Positions 1 through 7,939 of a stretch of DNA of 33,909 bases are shown in pieces. Each line of letters starts with the position of its first letter. Within the stretch, counting starts at the first letter, position 1. The notes beneath the pieces were generated by a model. That model saw only the letters and a program-made list of their open reading frames with translations, searched no databases and was not told where the DNA came from. The stretch covers positions 1 to 33,909 of the forward strand of contig JBNGIS010038736.1 of NCBI GenBank assembly GCA_049999725.1, in the 5' to 3' direction. A program made the position numbers and the translations under genes. Origin of the DNA: Haplomitrium mnioides (taxonomy: Eukaryota > Marchantiophyta > Haplomitriopsida > Calobryales).

Positions 1-1676
1 ATATTTTTTTTGCAAAGATTTTATTTCTTTGTATGTTTCACAAACAACAAATCTATTGTGTTTTGGAATTTTGACATTTGGAAAATGAGCTCTTTAATGT
101 TTTGTAAAACCCGAGAAACTAATAATACAATGGGGACCTTTCTCTTTTAAATAAGTTGTGTAGTTGTCACAAACTTCCCATTTTGTAAAATTATCGAGAA
201 AGTTATAAACTTTGTGAGTGGACATTCTCTGGCAATATCCTTGGAAAAAATTGTCCATCCACTCACGCACCAAAAATGCCTCTACGATCTGCATTTTTGA
301 GATTTTGAATCCTTTGGATTCTATCATACCCTACTGCTAATATTAATTTGAAGGCTCTTCTACAGACAAAGGTACCGCTAGGCAGAGTAAACCAATTGTC
401 AACATTAAAGTCTTTTCTTGGTATTCCCCACTGCAATGTGACATCTCGATTCTTCATGGTTTGTCGAAAGTACGTTTCTCTCACAGTTTTCAAAAAACAT
501 TTCCTGCACAACGACAAGCAATTATTTCGACAACAAGAAATTCTCTTCAACTTAGAAATAAACATTGGATAAAGCTTTTTCTTCACAAAGCTCTCGTCAT
601 GATGGACTTTCCACGAAGAATTTTCACGTAAGGTGTTTATTTGTTTGGGTTTTGGCCCAAACAAAGAATTCTTATGTTGTGCTGGATGACTTGGTCCATA
701 AGCGAATCCATCAATAGGAGATAATTCATCTTGAAGATCTTGACCATCAACGTAAATAATATTTGTTCTATCGCAAAATATTTTTGAGAGATAAAGTTCT
801 TCTTGAGGACTGAAAGAACTGCACCATTCCAAAACAGAATCTTGATCAATATCTCAATTAGAAGAAAATATTTTTGTAATAAAATCGGTGATCTTGGCGA
901 TAACTTCAAAGAAACTTTGATTGATTGAGACTCTTTGCTAGAATTATTTACCAAATTGTCAATTGAAGACTCATCCAAAAGAATTCGGTTTGTTTCAGAT
1001 ATCCCAATCTCCTTGCGAGGTGCAACTTGAAACAAAATCACTCGTTCTTTGAGTGGTGTTGTCGAGAACAGTGGTTCATCTCCAAAATAAAAATTGTCCA
1101 TAGATTGTATGTTTTTTGTATTTTGAACAAACACACTTTGATCATGAATATCGAGGTCTCTCTTAGATAAGGGCGAAGAAAAGTCTGCAACCATCTGGAA
1201 TTTTTGTGTTGAACTTTGTTTTTTGCTAATATGTTGGAATACTCAAAAGAAAGATTCAACTTTGACCGCTTGAAGGGCAACAAAGATCTTGTATTGGATG
1301 AAGATTTTTTCTTTAATTCTCTACAAGTACTGGGTTCCCTCTTTGATCCTTTGTGCACAAGTTGTTCAGTCGTTAATCCTATGCGTGCATTGGATTCACT
1401 TCTTGACCCTATACGCGTATAGGGTTGAGTCTTTGATCCTATATGCTCATGGAATTCACCTTTTCAATATTTTTGAGCGGAGCTATCTGATTCAATAGAA
1501 CCCATCTTTTTCCCCAATATACTTGTCATCACACTTGATGCTCTTGGCACTCCATTGCTTACCTCCAAATAATTGTTGTTTGAACAAATCTCAACCTATT
1601 TGTCAAAAGTAGCACTTTTATGCGAAGCTGAATCTTGGAGTTCTAACCTCTTCTTGCCTTTAAAAACTCCAGCCAT
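1..1676 (-). pseudogene. Transposase-like gene, N-terminal part, broken, runs off the left edge
   Basis: The minus-strand reading starts near an ATG at 1676 (MAGVFKGKKR) and continues with stops and frameshifts through 1676-1540, 1194-830, 832-263 and 327-1. Recognisable blocks are a cysteine cluster CCRNNCLSLCRKC followed by a TVRETYF stretch, then TLPSGTFVCRRAF with LAVGYDRI, then REWMDNFF, and at the edge FPNVKIPKHNRF. From memory, this succession (Cys-rich CL block, VC.F block, REWM block, FP.v.IPk..RF block) is typical of the region before the DDE catalytic core in a widespread transposase-like family of plants and animals. The catalytic core would lie beyond position 1. TAA at 94-96 and a frameshift near 320 show it is dead. 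It faces away from the methyltransferase gene. Family assignment rests on pattern memory only. Confidence 0.55.
1339..1465. repeat. 30-bp-period array of 20-bp palindromes (type B, left copy)
   Basis: About four units are visible. Each has a 20-bp palindromic core, best preserved as ACCCTATACGCGTATAGGGT, followed by about 10 bp of spacer such as TGAGTCTTTG. The core is centred on CGCG and degenerates toward TG/CA in the other units. The array lies inside the transposase-like gene region and has a counterpart at 32960-33065 in the right copy. Confidence 0.75.
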
Positions 1677-2188
1677 TGAAAATGGTCACTAAAAATCAAG
1701 TACTTCACAAAAATATTTTAACAAACTATTTTAAACCTCTTACAACACATCTAAATGATGTGTTTTTCAAGAATTTTTTGCAAAACGACAAAATTAGGAA
1801 CTTTTTGTGAAGAAAGTGATAAAAAGAAATTGGAAAAATGAAAATGAGCAATTTTTTATATACTAACTTTTTTTTTCTTACACCACGCAAACCTACGTGT
1901 CAATAGCTCCGCGAATCATTTTTTGGCAGGAAAAGGCATTTTTGAAATTTAGTTATAAAATGAGCATCAGTGGAAAGTTTCTTTCCATTGTCGTGAGTTC
2001 ACTTTCTGGTTTTTGTTTCCTTGTCATCATTTTTTTGCATTTACTTATTTTTTGGCTATTTCTAGCCTTTAGAGATTTGTGAGCTTTTGTTCATTAGATT
2101 TTTTACCTCCAATTAGACCTGTTTCTAGCATCTTGAGAATGATATCTTAAGGAAATGTTTCCTTCCCTGCTCAACCAAATCCATACAG
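1677..2188. promoter_or_regulatory. AT-rich intergenic stretch between the divergent genes; possible shared promoter
   Basis: This 0.5-kb stretch separates the minus-strand transposase-like gene from the plus-strand ParB-methyltransferase gene. It is very AT-rich, has a TATA-like run at about 1856-1862, and holds no convincing coding frame. It could contain promoters for both genes and perhaps a small first exon, because an acceptor-like sequence (CATACAG) ends at 2188. The right copy lacks this stretch: there the two genes nearly touch at about 32776. Confidence 0.3.
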
Positions 2189-2498
2189 GTATTCAGATGT
2201 TGTCAAGGCTTTAGAGCCTAAAAAACTAGAGTGGAATTGGCTTGTTAATTACTACTCCTTGAAAGACCCCGATCAACATCTTTACCTTTTTGCTGGTGAA
2301 TGTGAGAAATTCAATTTGGGTCTAGTAGTCCAAATCACCATGATCCATGAAGGCAAGAAAGCCAACATCGGGATGCTTGTACAGTTCTAGGATGCAATTA
2401 CCCTTAACTGTGCAAATCGCAAACAATTTTCTTTTTCCGAGATGAAGAAGAGGAACATTTTTGTTAAGCATCTTCATGCGGCAAAGGAAGATGGCAAG
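2189..2498 (+). pseudogene. ParB-methyltransferase gene, left copy, first recognised exon
   Basis: This exon is bounded by an acceptor-like AG at 2187-2188 and a donor AAG|GTAAAT at 2498/2499. It encodes about 100 residues with the landmarks KKLEWNWLVNYYSL, HLYLF, FNLGLVVQITMI and HEGKKANIGML. The same protein is found on the minus strand at 32775-32511 (HLYLF, FNMGLLVQLTMI, REGQRAHIGTL), which shows it was coding in the ancestor. An in-frame TAG at 2388-2390 breaks this copy. I do not recognise the domain; a BAH-like or other chromatin-reader fold is only a guess. The next intron carries a palindrome array. Confidence 0.55.
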
Positions 2499-2554
2499 GT
2501 AAATTCTGAAAACCCTTTTTCACTTGTTTCTTTTCTTACTAAGTTAGAACTCTC

Positions 2555-2670
2555 AAGTCTATGTGCATATGGACTCGGGAGTCCATATGCTCTAGGACTT
2601 GGGAGTCCAAGCGCGTAGGGACCCGGGAGTCCTTGCTTGCCTGGACCCGGGAGTCAAGTCGCGTTAGGGC
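2555..2670. repeat. 24-bp-period palindrome array in the first intron, left copy
   Basis: The GAGTCC phase points fall at 2579, 2603, 2627 and 2651, an exact 24-bp period. Units are diverged versions of AGTCCATGCGCGCATGGACT with a 4-bp spacer (CGGG, TGGG, CCGG). The array follows the splice donor at 2499 and precedes the linker exon. The right copy has a longer array in the same intron (32105-32460). Confidence 0.8.
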
Positions 2671-2747
2671 TCCAAAAGTCCATGCCATCCATATCAAGAT
2701 TTTGAAGCCCAAGAAAGGCCTTAACATTCAACAACTAGTGCCACATC

Positions 2748-2847
2748 NNNNNNNNNNNNNNNNNNNNNNNNNNNNNNNNNNNNNNNNNNNNNNNNNNNNN
2801 NNNNNNNNNNNNNNNNNNNNNNNNNNNNNNNNNNNNNNNNNNNNNNN
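2748..2847. other. Assembly gap (100 N)
   Basis: The run is exactly 100 N, a conventional placeholder, so the true size is unknown. It falls within the linker exon of the left ParB-methyltransferase gene. The equivalent right-copy region (about 31860-31560 minus) is lysine-rich, then proline/serine/glutamate-rich, and simple-sequence coding DNA could explain the gap. Confidence 0.95.
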
Positions 2848-2902
2848 AGAATCAGAGTCGGAGCTAGTTCGGGCTCCAACATCAAGAGTAAAAAAGCCAT
2901 CC

Positions 2903-2907
2903 CACAA
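2903..2907. repeat. Target-site duplication, left (CACAA)
   Basis: The five bases CACAA directly before the 5' LTR match 5621-5625 directly after the 3' LTR. This is the usual 5-bp duplication of gypsy integrases, so both outer ends of the element are original although its interior is deleted. Confidence 0.92.
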
Positions 2908-3100
2908 TGTAACGATCACTAACTTTAGTAAGCCCTAGCTAAAAATAATATCATATATCTTTAGAAAACTATTACTAAGTTAGAGTAGCAAAAAGCAATT
3001 GCTATTATAGAGAATTGGACACGTGACACGAGGATAGAAAGTCAACAAATTAAAGTGAAAGAGGAAGTCTAGATAGACTACTTTAGAAGAGGATATCACA
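2908..3100 (+). repeat. 5' LTR remnant of the chromovirus
   Basis: This stretch aligns with 5054-5247 of the 3' LTR, sharing blocks such as CACTAACTTTAGTAAGCC and AAGCAATTGCTATTATAGAG. Similarity stops near 3100, where the sequence jumps directly to RNase H coding DNA. The rest of the LTR and the primer-binding site are gone. Confidence 0.88.
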
Positions 3101-3108
3101 CATGGTCA

Positions 3109-3579
3109 TTGGGAGCTGCAGAAGAGTTGGCATTCCAAGCATTGAAGAAATCACTTCTTCATGCTCTTATTCTTAAATGGTATGATTCTAAACGACCAAT
3201 CAAACTTTCGGTGGATGCATCAAGAAAGGCTATTGGCGAAGTATTGCAACAAGAATGGGAGGATGGTTGGCATCCTATTGCCTTCTTTTCTAGGAAGTTG
3301 AACGACACTCAGCAAAACTATCACACTACGGAACGGGAAGAATTGGTGATTGTATTATCAACCAAACATTGGAAGCATTATCTAGGAGATAAGGAGTTTA
3401 TTGTCGAAACCGACCATAAACCTCTAATCTATCTAGAAACTCAAATGGAACTCTCAGAACGACAGATTCATTGGGCGGAGTGGCGACAACAGTTCCATAT
3501 GAAGATGGTCTATGTGGAAGGAAAACAACAAATTGCAGATGCCTTGACCGACATGCCTCAACTCAACATCTTATCATAA
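3109..3579 (+). pseudogene. Chromovirus reverse transcriptase C-terminus and RNase H fragment
   Basis: The open frame of about 150 residues begins with the end of the reverse-transcriptase connection (FQALKKSLLHALIL). It then shows RNase H blocks: SVDASRKAIG with the first catalytic Asp, HPIAFFSRKL, HTTEREELVIV with the catalytic Glu, and ETDHKPL with the next Asp, ending in IADALTDMPQ. RNase H removes the RNA template during reverse transcription. The polymerase palm with its YxDD box is missing upstream because of the deletion that fused the LTR to this point, so this is a fragment of a polyprotein and its ATG is fortuitous. Confidence 0.92.
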
Positions 3580-3631
3580 ATCACAATTCATCCTACTTGG
3601 TGGATGAAAATGTTGGCTGCAACAAAAGAAG

Positions 3632-5036
3632 ATGAGGAGATCATTGTTGTATAACAAAAAAAATCTAGTAAAAGAGGTGAGAGGATTGATTTTCTTCCAA
3701 GGCAAGGTATGGGTTCCTAATAGTGTTAAGCTTCGCTCTGAGGTTTTGTATGAAGCACATGATTCGGCAATTGGTGGACATATTGGAATTGAGAAAACTT
3801 TGGACAATCTTCAACGAGTCTATTATTGGCCTAAGATGCATCAAGATGTGGAGACCTATGTTCAGAGTTGTTTGGCTTGTCAACAAAACAAAGCGACCAA
3901 CCTTAAACGTGGAGGTTTATTACAACCATTGTCGATCCCGAATCGGCGATGGGAACATGTGAGTATGGATATTGTATGTGAGTTACCACATACTTCAACG
4001 AGTTATGATGCTATTGTTGTTTTTGTGGATAAACTTAGCAAAATGATTCATATTTGTCCGACTACCAAATCAGTGACAACACTAGAGTTAGCACAAATTT
4101 ATTTAGAAGCTGTCTACTCTCATCATGGCATCTCCAAAGTGATTATCTCCGACTGCAACACTCAATTTACCAGCATGTTTTGGCGCACAATATTTGGTCT
4201 TCTCAAAACCAAGCTGACTATGTCCACTGCTTATCACCTTGAATCAGATGGTCAAACTAAACAGACCAACTACACCATTGAAGACATATTGCGGGCTTTT
4301 ACTTTGGAAGAACAAGAAGAATGGGATTGGTTGCTACCTCTTGTGGAGTTCTCTTACAATAACTTCATCAATAGCTCTACATGAGCCACGCTTTTCTTTT
4401 TGATGTATGGTGAGCATCCAACTATTCTATCTAATCTTCATTTTGCATCAATCTCTAAGAGTCTAGCTACCAATGATTTCCTCCATTGGCTACACCACGG
4501 CATCCAACATACCAAGGAAAAACTTGAAGTTGCTCGTATTGCCAAAAACAATATGCCGATGCTCATCGTCGCGAAGTGACCTTTGCTATTGGTGACCAAG
4601 TATGGCTCTCTACGTCCAATCTTCCTTTGCTTTGCTCTTGTAAGCTATCTGCTTGCTTTATTGGACCATTTCCTATTTCTGCTCGTATTGGTGAAGTGGT
4701 CTATCAACTTGTTTTACCTCTTCACATGAAGATTCATCCGGTCTTTCATGTCTCTTTATTACGTACTTTTGTCCCTCACTCTACCGCCTTCACTTATACC
4801 CAAGAACCCTCTCCACCACCTAAGCTTATTAATGGTCATGAGGAATTTGAGGTGGAATAGCTCTTGAAGAAACGCACACGTCGTTGAGGCCATCGTGAGA
4901 TTGTGGAGTACTTGGTTCGTTGGAAAGGCTAATCTCTTTATAAAGCTACTTGGGAGCCATTGGAGAATTTGGCGAATGCCTCTGCACTTGTTCACTCTTT
5001 TGAAAACTCTCTAACTCGCAACGAGGACGTTACCTC
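3632..5036 (+). pseudogene. Chromovirus integrase with C-terminal chromodomain, broken
   Basis: The order is an HHCC zinc domain (HDSAIGGHIG, then CLACQQNK), a core starting WEHVSMDIV (first Asp), SDCNTQF (second Asp, usually SDR..F), and DGQTKQTN where the third catalytic residue Glu is replaced by Lys. A TGA at 4382-4384 ends the first frame. Reading continues in frame and then shifts near 4550 to a GPF/ISARIG-type C-terminal region (4576-4860) with HPVFHVSLL. A chromodomain follows at about 4843-4990 (EFEVE, EIVEYLVRWKG, TWEPLENL) with three stop codons. The enzyme would have integrated the DNA copy, and the chromodomain would guide it to marked chromatin. The missing Glu and the stops mean it is inactive. 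Confidence 0.92.
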
Positions 5037-5053
5037 TTAAAAGAAGGGAGGAT

Positions 5054-5620
5054 TGTAATGGTCACTAACTTTAGTAAGCCATAGCTAAAAATAATGTCAA
5101 CTATATCTAGAAAGCTATTACTAAGTTAGAGTAGCAAAAAGCAATTGCTATTATAGAGAATTGGACATGTGGCACGATGAGAGAAAGTCAACGAATTAAG
5201 TGAAAGAGGGAGTCTAGATAGACTACATTAGAAGAGGATAAGAACATGTGGCAAGCGGAGAATTAAAGTAAAGAGAAGGTTCTAAAGATAAGGACACGTG
5301 GCAAAAAGAGAACTAAAGAGATGGAAAGTTCTAAGGATAAGAACATGTGGCAGAAGGAGAACAAAAGTAAAAGGTGGTCCAATTAGAGTGAGAGAGAAAA
5401 GAGGGGTCCAATTAGAAGAGGATAGAAAAGAAACCAATAGGGTTCCTCCACCTATATAAGCAAAGTGCTTTCTCTCAAGTATATAAAGAAGGGAGAGTGC
5501 ATTGTTTGGCATCTCTTACCTTGTGGGTTATCTATGTTCTTTATGTGCTTCTCTTGTGCTAACTTGTATGTGTTGTATTTGTACTAACTTATATGTGTAA
5601 TATGGGTGTGTAGTGTTACA
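5054..5620 (+). repeat. 3' LTR of the chromovirus
   Basis: It follows a polypurine tract (AAAAGAAGGGAGGA, about 5039-5052), opens TGTAATGG and closes TGTTACA. It contains a TATA box TATATAA at 5453-5459, which would start transcription about 30 bp downstream. Short direct repeats of the form AAGANAYGTGGCA-like motifs occur at about 5252, 5288 and 5340, as is common in LTR enhancers. Confidence 0.9.
5453..5459 (+). promoter_or_regulatory. TATA box of the chromovirus 3' LTR
   Basis: TATATAA sits within CCTATATAAGC, in the last third of the LTR, the normal place for the U3 promoter. It could drive read-through into the downstream ParB exon, but nothing in the sequence shows that it does. Confidence 0.6.
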
Positions 5621-5625
5621 CACAA

Positions 5626-6648
5626 GGGGTTACAAACTTTCTAATAAAGGGAGCAAATGGACCCTCAAACAGTGTCTGAGGAAGAAAAATAAAATAAAAG
5701 AGTTTGCAATCCAACAATATAGAGTCTGTGAAAAAACAATCACTATTAGGCTGGAGAATTTGAATCTGTCGAAACCTGGAATGGACAATTGGGGACCTTT
5801 CTAGATTAGAAGGCTGAATGAAGATTTTGTTGAGCTTTTGACGTAAAGAATGCTCACAAACAAGTATGTGTATAGTTTTTTCATTGTTGTTGTTGACCCG
5901 AAGTGTGGGTTAAAGGATAAGTTAGAGTTTGATATTAGGAACCTTGACAAGCATCGCTACAAGATTGCAGGAGGCAATCACAGTCCTGCAGCAACGCAAC
6001 TATTGATCACAAAATACGGAGTGAAGAATCCAGCATTTTTGCTCTGTAGTTGTTATGTGTACGTGGATCTTACACCAACAGAGGCCCGTATTTTCGCAAT
6101 TGATGACAACTACAACCAGAGGTACAGGCTGGAAATGACCTCTATTCAAAAGGTGGAATATTGGCATCAAAGATTTGTGGAGAGTAGGATGGTGTCATCC
6201 CAGAAATTGAAAAGAGAATTGGTTCAGGAAACCTTGGAGATCAAGCCCAAGTCCACACTTGAGAAGATAGTCACTTCTCAAGACAACTGGTTCCAACAAG
6301 CATGTAGAAGTGGTGAGCTGTGGGATCTACAACAGAGCATATTTTTGATGTGGGAGAAGAACACCATTAAGGGCCAGAAACCAAAGGCCAAGGGATCTCT
6401 TAGAATGGAGGACATGAAGTGGACACCTTGTAGGTCCCTTCAAGGTCTTTCTGACGAACTTAAAATTTCAGTTTTGAAGCGAGTGGAAGCCGAAGAGATT
6501 TCAATGGATGAAATGTCTCGGGAGGCACAAAGATATAAAGTTTTAGAAGTTATGGTAAAAAGTGTTTGGAAGTTTACTACAGCAGTTGGGAGTCCACACT
6601 TAGCAATCCCAGATGGTTTCTTTCTATTCTAGCTTCAAGAAGCTTCTG
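5626..6648 (+). pseudogene. ParB/sulfiredoxin-like domain exon of the ParB-methyltransferase gene, left copy
   Basis: One frame runs from 5613 to 6632 with stops only at 5641-5646, 5802 and 5844. Landmarks in order are TITIRLENLNL, RRLNEDFVELL, FIVVVDPKCGL, YKIAGGNHSPAAT, CYVYVDLTPTEARIFAIDDN, and a C-terminal helical stretch with LQGLSDELKISVLKRVEAEE. The layout (recess strand, 'E-x-v-x-x-L' helix, GGNHS..A box like the GxRR/GNHR box of ParB and sulfiredoxin folds, then LTPTEAR...N) is that of ParB-like N-terminal domains, which bind nucleotide and often sit beside DNA methylases in phages and bacteria. A late frameshift precedes the conserved end FYSSF.KLL and the donor CTG|GTAAGC at 6648/6649. 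The same exon is at 31860-30513 minus and 24510-25311 plus. The domain call is by eye. Confidence 0.6.
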
Positions 6649-6738
6649 GTAAGCTCTTCTTTTCACAATATATTCATTTCTTTGGAGTTGCAGTGAACTT
6701 ACTTTAAGTTGTTTTTGGTTTTGAGAAAATTGGTTTTG

Positions 6739-7235
6739 AGTCTTTCGTGTAAGGACTATGAAGTCCATGTGCGCATGGACTTCTTAGTCTCTTCGCAGCT
6801 TTACTTCACAGTACAAGCACTCATTGACTCCACAGTCCATATGCGTATGGACTTCATAGTCCTTGCGCAATTGAACTTTACAATCCAAGCACGCATGGAC
6901 TGCGTAATGCTTCTCCTCTTTGACCTTAGAGTCCAAGCGCGTTTGCCTTAGAGGTCCATGCACGCAAGGAGTAAGAATTCCAAACGGCATGGACTAAGAA
7001 GTCTAGGTGTGCTTGGACAGAGAAGTCCCTATGCACAAGGACTGTGAAGTCCAAGCGGGCTTGGGCAATCAATTCCTAACGCGCAAGGACTATGAAGTCC
7101 ATGCGTGCATGGACGAGCAAAGACTTTGAAGTCCAAGCTTTCCTTGACATCAAAGTCCTTGCGTGCATGAACTTTGAAGTCCTCAGACGCCTTGACTTCA
7201 TTGTCTAGACAAGCATGGAATTCAATGTCCCTCTC
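6739..7235. repeat. 24-bp-period palindrome array in the intron between the ParB and methyltransferase exons
   Basis: About twenty units follow the pattern AGTCCATGCGCGCATGGACT plus four variable bases, in almost unbroken 24-bp phase. Clear units begin at about 6751 (core ATGTGCGCAT) and 6835 (core ATATGCGTAT). Many differences are CG to TG or CA, as expected if methylated cytosines decayed. It lies wholly within the intron 6649-7292. The right copy has a shorter array in the same intron (26757-26925). Confidence 0.85.
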
Positions 7236-7292
7236 TAGTATTTAATTTCTTTTTTTCTCCTCATATTTTTTTTGTTTTTGTTGTATATATGG

Positions 7293-7841
7293 GGACAAAA
7301 TGTTCAAACGTCAGCTGGCGAAAAAATTGACAAAAGCTGCCAAAGGCCACAAAAGATTAGGAGTTGAAGAAGCCTCAGAAAATCAAGACCAAGCTTCCAC
7401 ACTTGTTTCCTATCCTCCAGCTTTTCTTCTTCATTGCCAAAAAGCTAGAGAGTGGAAACCAAGGCAGCAAAGAGATGTTGCATCTCTTCCAATTGACAGA
7501 GTTGTGAGAGACGAGGATGAGGACTTATTATCCTATGTCAATGGTCTCAACATGGCATTTTACCAAGTCCATAGGGAGGCCAACAATCGTCAGTTGAAGA
7601 GCTTTGTGAAACCTAGGTGTTTCACTTTGGCGATTGCGAATATTACTTGCGGTTACAACCTTAAGGAATGTAAGCATGACGATTCTAAACCTTAAGATGA
7701 CATTTTTGACATGGTTTCATCTTTTGCGACAATCACAATATCGGATTTTTGGCCTTTTGAAATTATACATTCGTTGCAACAATTTGGCATTGTCGAGGAT
7801 GCCCTTTTGGAAGCTTGTTGTGCCATTGACCATGACATCTA
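7293..7841 (+). pseudogene. DNA amino-methyltransferase, exon with motif IV region, left copy
   Basis: The open frame from ATG 7300 (MFKRQLAKKLTKAAKG) runs to a TAA at 7693 and continues in frame to the donor CTA|GTAAGT at 7841/7842. Landmarks are VHREANNRQLKSFVKP, FTLAIAN followed by ITCGYN at 7636-7659, and EDALLEACCAIDH. The right copy reads ADTPYGYN at the equivalent place, which fits catalytic motif IV (D-P-P-Y type) of N6-adenine/N4-cytosine methyltransferases. The left copy has lost the Asp, Pro and Tyr and so would be inactive. Such enzymes methylate exocyclic amino groups in DNA using S-adenosylmethionine. The first residues are strongly basic and might help nuclear entry or DNA binding. 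Confidence 0.6.
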
Positions 7842-7939
7842 GTAAGTTGTTCTTTGATTCTTTAGTTTTTAGTTTCTCTTTTTTACTTTTCTTGCACTTT
7901 ATTTATAGTGTTTGATTTGTTTTTTTTTCTATTTACAAG
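7842..7939 (+). other. 98-nt intron of the methyltransferase gene, left copy
   Basis: It begins GTAAGT after ATCTA and ends with a T-rich tract and TTTACAAG before GACAAAAGCAAC. The right copy has an intron of the same 98-nt length at the same protein position (26115-26018 minus). Joining the flanking exons as seen creates a TAG codon, a sign of decay or of a slightly different acceptor. Confidence 0.65.

Larger units (their letters stand above)
2695..2907 (+). pseudogene. ParB-methyltransferase gene, left copy, linker exon 5' part (interrupted)
   Basis: Short stretches on both sides of the gap match the right-copy linker: KPKK before it, and SESELVRAPTSRVKK just before the gypsy insertion (right copy: EWDLVQPPKSRARK). 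The reading frame stops at the target duplication CACAA (2903-2907) and resumes after the second CACAA at 5621-5625, where the text again matches the right copy (HKGL, then TVSEEE against TVPKED). The linker is basic and acidic, probably disordered. Confidence 0.55.
2908..5620 (+). mobile_element. Ty3/gypsy chromovirus, internally deleted, inserted in the ParB exon
   Basis: The element starts TGTAAC at 2908 and ends TGTTACA at 5620, and is flanked by the perfect 5-bp duplication CACAA (2903-2907 and 5621-5625). Its left part keeps only about 190 bp of 5' LTR fused to the reverse transcriptase/RNase H end. The right LTR (5054-5620) is full length, about 567 bp. Gag, protease and most of the polymerase are missing. 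RNase H, integrase and a C-terminal chromodomain remain, which identifies a plant chromovirus. Several stops make it non-functional. The two LTR copies differ by scattered substitutions and small indels, so the insertion is not very recent. Confidence 0.93.

Noticed and set aside
1897-2082. 61-residue hydrophobic frame in the intergenic region (possible small membrane protein)
   Set aside because: It is T-rich chance coding, has no counterpart in the right copy, and lies in the probable promoter stretch.
2561-2938. 125-residue plus-strand open frame across the gap
   Set aside because: It starts in the palindrome array, reads through intron and 100 N, and ends in the gypsy LTR; only its middle is linker exon.
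3574-3886. Minus-strand frames opposite the integrase
   Set aside because: They are antisense shadows of a recognised integrase domain.
6739-7235. Could the regular palindromes be a CRISPR array?
   Set aside because: Spacers are only 4 bp, repeats are diverged palindromes, and the host is a eukaryote; there are no cas genes.
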